Shown: in pieces, positions 55,301 to 64,000 of the stretch
Position numbering within the stretch: position 1 is the stretch's first letter
Layout of the letters: each line of letters begins with the position of its first letter
Assembly: GCA_021234155.1 (NCBI GenBank)
Contig: JAJEKV010000049.1
Coordinates: forward strand, 9,712,292 to 9,776,291
Reading direction: 5' to 3'
DNA: 64,000 nt
Source of the DNA: Isoetes taiwanensis
Taxonomy: Eukaryota > Streptophyta > Lycopodiopsida > Isoetales > Isoetaceae
Program-made: the position numbers and the translations under genes
Notes under the pieces: generated by a model
The model's database searches: none
Seen by the model: the letters and a program-made list of their open reading frames with translations, nothing else
Told to the model about the DNA's origin: nothing

Positions 55301-57728
55301 GTGTAAAACATGAATATTATAGAGAGGAGATAGGAATACACAAAGAAGAGCGATACTTTATTGATAGAAATGGGAATACAGCCAGGATATGGAGCACTAT
55401 CTATCTACCCAACCTTAGCATTAATACTCTAGGTAAGAGGTCATCCACATTAGCAGCCATTGATCCACATGTGATATGCTAATACACAGTAGAGTGAGCA
55501 AGGAAAGAAACTCTGAAGACCAGAATGATCATCCAGGAAGTTTTTTCTACCATTCATTGTATATTAATGAATGCTCAACATCCATGTGGATGCAACTAGT
55601 TGTCCATGAGCATGCAACCATCACTCCTCATCTCCCAGAAACGCCAATCTAGATGTTAGATGGCTCGGCTACATGCAAAGAGTACGCACAAAAAGAAGCC
55701 ACTGATTATGCTCGTTGCATAATTCCACAGCTGGAGCTGCCAGCAACCCAAAAGGACTCAAAAGGAAAATCTGCCTTCTTATATGCTCATTGCTTCACTT
55801 ATGCTCCTATGGATCCTACCTTATATGCTAAGTTAAGAAGAAATGTATATCAGTATGTAGATAATCCAGTCAGACAGCCTAAGTAACAAGGTCCTGTCTT
55901 GAGGGCTGACAACAAAGGGAAAGCTTGGTATTCCAAGTAATACCGCAGAAAACAAGCCCATGAAACCTACAACAATATAGTTTGACATTTATACACTTAT
56001 GAAAACAGGGGATAGCCACAATACCATATTCATTAAGGTAATCACGGAGAAGCTTCACAAACATGTTGGATAGCACTGTTGCCTCTGGAGAATAATTAGA
56101 CTCAGGACAGCTCATATCAATATAAACCACAGCTTTGGGCATGCAGAAGGCAAAATCAGGTTTAAACCAAAGCCGTGACATCTTTGACTTTCTAAGCAGA
56201 TGTGGTCTATTCAGCTGCATAAAATAGTACCACATTAAACAAATATAAATGTAAAGAAGCAAAATAGGATAAGTTTGACCAAACCTTCATTTGATTATCG
56301 TGTGCTTTAAGTTGAAAATCGGTAGGGATAAAAGGATTTGGAATTGGCAAGTGTAACCGGCTATCAGGAAGTGCGCTTGTCCATTCCTTCATATATAAGA
56401 TTTAAAAATCAAGATGATGCATAAAGATAAAAACTCCTCTTGTTATAGCAGAGATTAGTGCTAAGCATAAATTTCCCTCTTCACATGGAATACCTTTAAC
56501 TTTTTATCTGAGATATGCTCCAGTGAATATGGTGTCCCATACCAGGGTTCCACATCGGATGTCTTATCTTCAAACAGTTTAGATGACCACAGAATCCTGC
56601 AATCTTAAATAGACAGCCCATAAGATGCATTCGTCCAAATACTTTCTAGAAACGCCTCAGTTTTACCTGACTCTGTCAGGTGAAAGCTGTCGGATGGTCT
56701 CTCTAATTATGTCTGCATTGTAAACACGAGGTAAGAGAGGACCTGCCAACCAGTCCTCCATGGGGTAAACCTGAGCAGACAGAAAAGAGGCAAATATGAT
56801 TAGTGGTGCTGATAAGGAGTTCCTACAAGATTGAGCCAAATCAGAACTGCGTAAGCTAGACAACTGTCAGAAGCATTTACAAACAGCTGTATGGGTTTCA
56901 TGTCTAAGAAAGAAAGAGCTATAGCCATGTCTGCAGAATGCTGCTTGGGTCTGTAAGAACAATTCAGCATTGTGTCTCAATCTATTCAGACCTTCTGAAC
57001 TTCCTTGCCCTACTTTTGAGACTACAGGACTGGGAACGGAGGTGAAGAACTGCTGTATGTTTTGCAGATGTTCTAAGCAAGCATACATATAATGAAACAA
57101 AACGTAGATAGCAGGTGCCCACATGGAAAAAATGACATCATTGACTATATAAAAATGATCTAGATACAAATGATCTACAACACATAAAATTTACTTTTTT
57201 ACTAGATGTTTAGTTCGTTTTCTGCTTAAAGTCCAGTTTCATTTTCTATTGTGCAATAACTCATCATACATAGACCACCTCAATGTAGCATTAATGTTGA
57301 ACTACTAAGGTCCATATACTGTTGCACACTCTGTAGTACTATGACAATTGACTTTCCCCATCACTGATGTCTGTATATTAATCACCTATAACACTTAATC
57401 AACCCCTCAATGTTTTTTGACCTTATCCGTTTCCTAGAAGGCCGTCAATTCAACTGTAGCTTATATACTGACCTGCATATTGCTTGCCAATCGTGTAGTA
57501 TAATGGATGGGACGGATTTTGTCCTGAAAATGGAATTTCATTTCACATACAGTGCGTATCTGCAACCAGAAAAGCTTATCAAGATCCAACAGCATAATGA
57601 TCGCATAAAGAAAGTTCAAAAAGGAATTATAAAATTGATTACCTCCTCAAAAATCCAGTCTGCAATACCTCTCTCTTCAAAAAGTTTTATGTACTGAAAA
57701 ACGAAGGCAATTATATCTTCCACAGAGT
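46310..57728 (-). CDS. IDE: Insulysin / PXM16-like M16 zinc metalloprotease, C-terminal 636 residues (15 exons)
   Basis: M16A proteases cut small peptides inside a two-half chamber. The plant member is peroxisomal. Exons on the minus strand, in transcript order: 57728-57643, 57559-57473, 56770-56667, 56596-56494, 56386-56285, 56214-56025, 50262-50201, 50139-50035, 48348-48147, 47751-47543, 47297-47173, 47064-47013, 46920-46834, 46765-46643, 46582-46310. All use GT-AG and join in phase with no stop. Diagnostic blocks are KFHFQDKIRP, PFIPTDFQLK, NFKFQQPYQQAMYY, DAFHQLRTVEQLGYV, FKNLYEESRFYWKEI and a terminal QALYGSFKAR before TAG at 46312-46310. The family is about 970 residues, so the N-terminal third with the HxxEH zinc site must lie beyond the right edge. 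Two retrotransposons sit in its introns. The C-terminal part includes an extra charged stretch (KEEIEEDDV). The frame is intact, so the gene is probably functional. Confidence 0.92.
50308..51087 (+). repeat. 5' LTR of the intronic non-autonomous element
   Basis: 780 bp, TG...CA ends, with terminal GATACGG/CGTATC short inverted repeat. Confidence 0.9.
51913..52008. repeat. Tandem duplication, period 48 bp
   Basis: 51913-51960 is repeated at 51961-52008 with one substitution. It lies in the interior of the LTR element, which also has repeated GTACCGCGGAGGTAC-like phrases just upstream (51830-51910). Confidence 0.9.
52190..53007 (+). repeat. 3' LTR of the intronic non-autonomous element
   Basis: 818 bp. 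A 44-bp segment (52607-52650) is tandemly duplicated at 52651-52694, which accounts for most of the length difference from the 5' LTR. Confidence 0.9.
53013..56024. other. Remainder of the large protease intron
   Basis: Together with the LTR element this forms a 5.76-kb intron (50263-56024). The ORFs here, such as 55653-55886, have no family features. I see no other mobile element with clear ends. Confidence 0.6.
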
Positions 57729-57813
57729 CTGCAAGATATGACAGCAAATTGGTTGCATTTATGCTTGGGAATCCTTTTGGGGCAACTTAGATCTCCTTTC
57801 AACAGTTAAAAAT

Positions 57814-58005
57814 TGTTAGCAAGACACAAGTCACGTGTCACTATTCATAGATGACTAGGCATGCCACCTAGGTATTGCTGACATGGCTCTCCTATAAAGC
57901 CATAGTCACGCTTCATTGTTGTTCATTCAGAGTTCACTCACTAGACTAGCTAGATTGTCTATCTCATTCTATCCTTGCATAGTCTTCATCCTATTCATAT
58001 CTTCA
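57814..58005 (+). repeat. 5' LTR of the copia element
   Basis: 192 bp with a TATA-like CTATAAAG at 57892-57899. Confidence 0.95.
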
Positions 58006-58378
58006 TGGTATCAGAGCTTAATGCAAGGAGGAATTGAGTGCCGAATCCTAGCAGGTGGGATCAGAATGACTTTTCCTTTTCCGGGTCTGATCAGGAGGAA
58101 TTTGAATCGATTCAAATTCGAATTTGAATCGTTCGTTGAAATCGTTGGCTGAAATAAATTTTCGTCAACTTTTAGGGCAACTTTTAGGGCTGGATGTGAT
58201 ACACGTCACCTAAAATATTTTTAGCTTGCCGGATTCTCTCTTTTTTTTGACATTTGGTCAAAACTACGTGAAGAACACCCGATGACACTTCTTTGATAAT
58301 CCTTTCTCCCTCAATCCGTGCCTCCTTCTTGGCTCTGTTCAATTTGAAGTGTTTGGATCTGCATTCTTTTCACCACAA

Positions 58379-61300
58379 ATGGCTACAGATGCCAATCCTT
58401 GGAAATATTTTATTCACCCTGTGTTAGATATTGACAATTATTTCACATGGCAAGATGCCTTTGAGACCAATCTTAATTTGAGAGGTTTGAGAGCTGTTTT
58501 TCAACCCAAATGGAACCCTACTTCACCTGATGATTTGGAAAAGGATTTCATGACTTTGAATCATCTCAAAGCATGTATTTGCCCAGATTTTCAGAGAGAT
58601 ATTCGAGGGTATACAACTTTTACCCCAGCATTTGATTTTTTGCATAAAAATTGCATTCAAGCAGGTGAAGGTCAGCAACTTGGTATTCAAAGCCAAATGG
58701 ATAATCTCAGGTTGGAAACTTGCAATAATATGCGAGATTATCTGCAACAATTGAAAGCATTGAAGGAAAAATTGCTTGCTGCAGGTGGTACTGTATCAGA
58801 TTTGTCTCTCATCCAGTATGCTCTCAAAGGTCTGCCTCGTGAGTATCAAAGTGTCTCTGATTATTACAACCTCCAAGATAAGATCACTATCTCTTTCAAT
58901 CAACTTCAGCTGAAACTTGTAGATGCTGAACAAGGTCATAAAAGATATGATCAAATGGAAGCTAGTTTCTATTCTAGAACTAGGCTTTCTTCACCTCCTG
59001 CTACTCCTTTAGTTGTTGCAACTGGATCTACTTCTTCTCCCCTTCCCGGAGTCTGTTGAGGAAGCAAAATCAGGCTCCAAATTTGGATCCAAGCAACCCT
59101 TCAGTTGTTTTTACTGTGGTAAAAAGGGTCATGTTAAGCGTGATTGCAGAAAGCTTCTAAGAGATATGGCCGAATTTCTAAAACACAAGGAGGCCAAACC
59201 AAAAGGTGCAGATTCAACTATTTCGAGTGCAGTAAATGCACATGTTTCCCATGTTGATTTGGAGGAGGCAGAATTACAGTTCCTCAATGTCGCTGCAGAG
59301 AAGTTACAGCCACGAACTTGGCTTGTTGATTCCGGGGCCACCAAACATTTGGCAGGCCAATCGAATGATTTCCAGACTCTTCATTCGTATGATAAAACAG
59401 TGGTAAAAATGGCCGATGGAAATATTGCTAAATCTACTGCAAAAGGTGATGTATCTATTCCTACCAAACATTGTCTTTCTCTCAAAATTAAAGACGTCGT
59501 TCTAGTGCCTGGATTACTTGTGAACTTACTTAGTGTAAGTGAGTTTGATCGAAAGATGGGTTATTCAGTGCTATTCTCGGATGGGTATGTTCACATTCTT
59601 CATAAAAATCCTTTGGATTTTGTTGATCTTCAACTTTTGGGCCCTATAGCCAATGGTCATTTAAACGAGGAAGGCTTGTATATTTTGGATTCTACTTCAC
59701 AATAAAAAGGAGTATCATGTGAATCATCACTTGCTGTTGCTGCTGTTCCAAGAACACAGGAATCATTATGGCATGCAAGATTCGGACATATTCATCTTCC
59801 AGCTCTAGTTTCAGCCTCAAAATTAAATATGGTTCAAGGCATGCCTACACTTACTACCAAGGACTTGAAATGTGCTGCATGTAGTCTTGGAAAGCAAGTA
59901 CAAGCATCTTATCCATCACAAGCTTGAGTTTCGAGCCCAACAACCGTTGGAACTGCTGCATACAGACATATGTCATCTCCCTCTCGAATCACTGGCTGGT
60001 ATCTCGAATCACTGGCTGGTAACAGGTATTTCCTTGTCATAGTGGATGATTTTAGTAGATATACATGGGTTTTTCCAATCAAATTCAAGTCTCAAGCTCT
60101 TGCTATCTTCAAAACCTTTAGTCTGCAAATTGAAAATGAATTATCTACTACTATTAAAGCAAATTGAAAATGAATTATCTACTACTATTAAAGCTCTTCG
60201 GTCTGATAATGCGAAGGAGTATATCTCTAATGAATTTCAGACCTATCTTCAGTCCAAAGGGATCCATAGAGAGTTGATTGTGCCTTATGCTCACTCTCAA
60301 AATGGAGTAGCAGAACGAAAGAATAGAACCCTTATGAATTTGGCTCGCAGCATGCTCACATATAAAGAGTTACCTCCAGAACTTTGGGCTGAGGCAGTTC
60401 TAACTGCGGCTTATTTGTGTAACAGGGCTCCCACCCAGGCCATCAACTTTAAGACACCTTTTGAGGCTCTGTATGGAACGAAGCCAGATGTGTCTAATCT
60501 AAGGGTTTTTGGCTGCCTAGGATTTGCTAGTGTTCCTCGCAAATTACTGCAAAAACAGGGCAAGTTAACTGACAGGGCAAGCATGCACTTTCTTGAGGAT
60601 GCAGTCTACTCTAAGGAGTTTTATCATCCTAACAACACTGATTATGCCAAAGTCATCATCAACACTTTTGATATTAACCATGACACTCAAGCCAGTCGAC
60701 CTGCAGGGTCTTCTCAAATGGTTCATAATGGTGGCATTTCATCTACTTCTGTTGTACCTTCCATTGTTGCCAGCCCTTCACAGGCTGTTGCTACTCCTAG
60801 TGTTGCAAGTTCTTCCAGTACTCCTCCTGATATTCCAACTGTTGTTGCAGCAAATAGAGCAGATGGTGCAGATGCGGGACAGTTTCGTTTTACAGCCCCC
60901 CCTCCTAACGTGGCATAGATCCACACCATACAATCTGAAAATCAAAGGCTCACATGCATGCCACGTCAGAGGGGGGCTGTTGCTACTCCTAGTGTTGCAA
61001 GTTCTTCCAGTACTCCTGATATTCCAACTGTTGTTGCAGCAAATAGAGCAGATGGTGCATATGCTTATGCAGACTATGAACCCCTTGAATATCACGAGCC
61101 CACTGTGCAGATGAAGATAGTGAAGGGTATGAGTGTGATTCACATTCATTTGAGCTGCCCATTCCTGAACCGCAGCAGGAGACAATAGTTCCCGATCTTC
61201 CCTTGCTTAGAAGATCTGCGAGAATTGCCGAGTTACAACCTATTGACTACTCAGAAGATGGCTCTTCTAAGGTTACCTGTAACTATGCTCTTATGACCAA

Positions 61301-62883
61301 GGTCTTATCTGCTGAAGTTGATCCTGTTAATCATGTTCAAGCAATGAAAGAACCACACTGGGTTGCAGCAATGAAAGACGAATTATCCATGTTACATAAC
61401 CAAGGTACATGGGAGCTGGTTCCTAAACCAACGGGGAAAAATATAATTGGAGCTAAATGGGTATTCAAAACAAAGTACATGCTGATGGTACTCTTTCTAA
61501 GCACAACGCAAGGCTGGTTGCAAAAGGGTTCAGTCAAAAAGAGGGGTTTGATTATCATGATGTGTTTGCTCCAGTTGTCAAGTTAGACACACTTAAAGCA
61601 GTGATAGCTTTGGCAGCGCAAAAAGGCTGGCCTCTCTATCAAATGGATTTCAAATCCGCCTTTTTGAATGGAGATCTAGAAGAGAAACTTTACATGTTTC
61701 AACCACCAGGCTTTAAAGCAACTTACGTGTGCAAATTGAAAAAGAGTCTGTATGGCCTCAGACAAGCTCCGCGCTGCTGGAATCAGAAAATCAATGCATT
61801 TCTCTTGCGTCTTGGTTACCAGAGATCTAGAGCAGACCCGAGCCTTTATTTCATGTCCACTGATTCTCAAGTTAGTGTGCTCCTTCTCTATGTTGATGAA
61901 ACGATTATGATAGGGGATGCAGATTCTATTGTTTCTCATACTAAGAAAGCACTTACAGAAAACTTTGAAGTAACAGATTTGGGCCTAATGCATTATTGTT
62001 TGGGAATGGAAATTTGGCAAGGTGCTCAAAGCATTCATCTCACTCAGCAGAAGTACACCACTGAACTTCTTGAGAAGTTTCATATGGCAGATTGCAAGGC
62101 ATCATCCACTCCGTTTGAGGTAGGTTGCACTCTAACTCTAGACTCCAACCATCCGGATGTTGATGCCACTCTTTACAGACAGCTAATTGGGGCTTTACTT
62201 TATCTTACGAACACTAGGCCAGATTTGGTATATGCTGTTGCAGTCCTTACTAGGTTTATCCATCATCCTAAAGTACCGCATTGGAAAGCAGCTAAACGTG
62301 TTCTCCATTACCTCAAAGGTACTCAAAGTGAAGGAGTCCTATATACCAAAGTTGATCATCCTAAGTTGATCATCCTACTCTTATGTTGTTCTCAGATTCC
62401 GATATGGCATCTACAGATCTTGAGAAAAGAAAATGCATTACTGGATTCGTTTCCTTTCTTGGAGGCAATCCTATTAGTTGGGGATCTAAAAAGCAAAAGA
62501 CAAACAGCATCAGTACTACTGAGGCTGAACTCAAGGCCTTGGTTACAACAGTACAAGAGATGCGCTGGTTGATTCACTTATATGAAGATTTGGGCTGTCC
62601 ACTCAAACCTGCAACCATTTACTGTGATAACAGTGGAGCCATTGCTCACGCCAAAGACTACAAGATGCATCTACTTATCAAGCATATGGATATCAAACTG
62701 TGGTTTGTCAAAGAGCAGCTCCAAAATGGATATCTCTTGCTGTCTTACTGCTCTACCAAACATCAAGTTGCTGATGGGTTCACAAAACCTCTTGGAGGAC
62801 ATCAATTCCGTCAAATGAAGCAGCTCTTGCATGTTCTGGCCCATGCTCATTCTCAGGGGGATCATAGTGTTTCTTTTCTCTAA
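58379..62883 (+). pseudogene. Copia gag-pol polyprotein, multiply broken
   Basis: Gag opens at 58379 (MATDANPW) and stops at 59059. A frame change near 59030-59050 leads to a CCHC zinc knuckle (59106-59147) and the protease DSGA motif (59328-59339). In-frame stops follow at 59703 (TAA) and about 59926 (TGA) around the pre-integrase zinc region. The integrase part has VDDFSRYTW and HSQNGVAERKN. The reverse transcriptase has QMDFKSAFLNGDL, and the active-site box is YVDE instead of YVDD (Glu codon 61898-61900). RNase H has TTEAEL and CDNSGA and ends at 62883. Frame lesions include tandem duplications of 20 bp (59982-60021), 34 bp (60125-60192) and 14 bp (62350-62377), and a one-base type change near 61480. 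It cannot make a full polyprotein. Confidence 0.9.
60783..61059 (+). repeat. 88-bp duplication bracketing a foldback segment
   Basis: 60783-60870 is repeated at 60975-61059 (three bases shorter). The 104 bp between them contain an inverted repeat, CAGCCCCCC..ACGTGGCAT at 60893-60916 and its complement at 60958-60979, with a 41-bp loop. It introduces a stop into the linker between integrase and reverse transcriptase. Confidence 0.8.
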
Positions 62884-62961
62884 ATCCTCTCTCTCAGGAG
62901 GTTTTTTTGTTTGTTCTTTGTTTCTGTTTTTTCAGTTCAGTCCTGCTAGTCATCAGGGGGA

Positions 62962-63153
62962 TGTTAGCAAGACACATGTCACGTGTCACTATTCATAGAT
63001 GACTAGGCATGCCACCTAGGTATTGCTAACATGGCTCTCCTATAAAGCCATAGTCACGCTTCATTGTTGTTCATTCAGAGTTCACTCACTAGACTAGCTA
63101 GATCGTCTATCTCATTCTATCCTTGCATAGTCTTCATCCTATTCATATCTTCA
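62962..63153 (+). repeat. 3' LTR of the copia element
   Basis: 192 bp, differing from the 5' LTR at three positions (near LTR positions 16, 67 and 143). Confidence 0.95.
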
Positions 63154-63158
63154 AAAAT

Positions 63159-63590
63159 TAAATATAGACAGGCCAAATGTGTCCAATGAGGCCAAATGTA
63201 TCCAGTGAGAACAGCGAGGGAGGGAGCCAGGAAGGAATTTTTTAATGTCTAGAGGACCCATAGGTTCTATGGAATCAAGAACATACAAAATTATAGATCT
63301 ACAAGGAGGGTGAAAGCAATTCGGCAGTTTTAGAGGTTTGATCAGCTCCAAAATTTGTCAAACGTATGATTCCAGCAAATGAATTGCCAAACAGTAGGAA
63401 ACATCTGAAACATATTTCATACACACACACAACCCCTTTACTTTTTCACCCTTCCTCGATTATTTGAGAAAGATAAAGAAGTATTGTTTGGGAGGGATCA
63501 TAACACGCTGTATCCAAAACCATTACATAGTGCACACTACTAGATCTTTCGGCCACAACAGGCAGAAACTAACAGGCCAAAGAGATTAAA
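63159..63590. other. Intron sequence between two copia insertions
   Basis: I find no exon of the protease gene or other gene in this stretch. It includes a short CA repeat at 63420-63431. Confidence 0.5.
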
Positions 63591-63596
63591 AGCAAA

Positions 63597-64000
63597 TTGG
63601 ATGATATGAAACAGCAAGTACCAGATGGTGAGGTAATTTCTGCATTGCTTCGTGGTCTTTCTATAGATTATCAGCCTTTTATTCTTGCATTAGGTGCAAG
63701 AGACAGTCCAATTAAGCTGAAAGACTTGCCTAATCTTCTCCTTCAGACTGAATTGGAGTTGAAAAGGCGATCAGATCAGAATGCTTTCTTTTATAATCCC
63801 AAGAAGCACAATGATAGGTTATCTCGAAATAAATCCTCTGAGTCTTGAGGTAGTAATTCTAATCAGGGGAGCGGAAGCAAGAAAGGTTCAGGCAGATATC
63901 CATGCAGATATTGCCACGAGAAAGGGCATTGGATTAGTGATTGCCCAAAGCGCTTAAAGAAAGAAGCCAAAGCTGCTACAGCAAGTAAAGATCAGCCCGC
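63597..64000 (+). pseudogene. Second copia gag fragment, truncated by the window edge
   Basis: The frame reads MDDMKQQVPDGEVISALLRG, then a typical late-gag helical part (LPNLLLQTELELKRR), meets TGA at 63846-63848, and continues in the same frame to a zinc knuckle CRYCHEKGHWISDC (about 63900-63942). The spacing CX2CX4HX4C is canonical. It is a different lineage from the neighbouring copia element, whose knuckle reads CFYCGKKGHVKRDC. Its LTR is not visible upstream, so the 5' end is missing or rearranged. The rest lies beyond the window. Confidence 0.8.

Larger units (their letters stand above)
57814..63153 (+). mobile_element. Ty1/copia LTR retrotransposon, 5.34 kb, decayed
   Basis: LTRs of 192 bp each (57814-58005 and 62962-63153) begin TGTTAG and end TTCA, and differ at three positions. 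The target duplication AAAAT flanks the element (57809-57813 and 63154-63158). The primer-binding site TGGTATCAGAGC is at 58006-58017, and a purine tract (AGGGGGA) ends at 62961. The order gag, protease, integrase, reverse transcriptase, RNase H is that of copia. It lies in an intron of the protease gene, in opposite orientation to it. LTR similarity near 98 percent suggests a fairly recent insertion, yet the coding region already has many lesions. Confidence 0.95.

Noticed and set aside
60593-61185. ORFs of 135-173 codons in other frames of the copia linker
   Set aside because: They are shadows of the gag-pol frame, made longer by the 88-bp duplication.

Overview
The window looks like nuclear DNA of a land plant with a large, repeat-rich genome, and my inference is a fern or another seed-free vascular plant. 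The evidence is spliceosomal GT-AG introns, a SCARECROW-type GRAS relic, a plant-like M16 metalloprotease gene with kilobase introns full of retrotransposons, and initiator-tRNA-primed copia elements. No bacterial operons, rRNA, intact tRNA genes or CRISPR arrays were seen. Most of the window is transposon debris. The only conventional host gene with an open frame throughout is the protease.

Region by region. 0.1-0.4 kb is a pyrimidine-rich simple repeat. 1.9-3.0 kb is a decayed minus-strand gene with a zinc-ribbon-like motif. 7.0-8.1 kb is a relic of a DUF7869-like gene. 8.5-9.7 kb is a SCARECROW pseudogene with its middle deleted. 10-15 kb is mostly non-coding, with a tRNA-derived SINE and copies of a hairpin-ended repeat.

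15.4-38.3 kb is the most unusual part. A minus-strand DUF7869-like pseudogene (15.5-18.55 kb) diverges from a plus-strand pseudogene (20.0-30.5 kb). The plus-strand gene's first codons spell the histone H3 tail with one stop codon, and its later parts look ParB-like and then DNA-methyltransferase-like. Next come three small paralogous ORFs, each with its own TATA box (30.8-32.3 kb), and an intact 167-residue ORF (37.7-38.2 kb). About 25 copies of a 22-bp palindrome occur only in the non-coding parts of this island, including two introns. The plus-strand gene is interrupted by a 6.5-kb CACTA-like element (22.5-29.0 kb) and one small paralog by a 174-bp hAT-type MITE. Removing each insertion on paper leaves the frame continuous.

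38.6-43.1 kb is a very young non-autonomous LTR element with indistinguishable LTRs and a GTCTG target duplication. 46.3-57.7 kb holds 15 exons of an insulysin/PXM16-like metalloprotease on the minus strand, whose 5' part lies beyond the right edge. One of its introns carries a 2.7-kb non-autonomous LTR element (50.3-53.0 kb), and the intron upstream of the last visible exon carries a 5.3-kb Ty1/copia element (57.8-63.15 kb) with many small lesions. A second copia gag fragment runs off the right edge.

How it fits together: the 15-38 kb island reads as the decayed remains of one large mobile element or integrated genome, marked by its private palindrome. The element type is inference. The splice junctions, target duplications, frame continuity and palindromes are read directly from the sequence.
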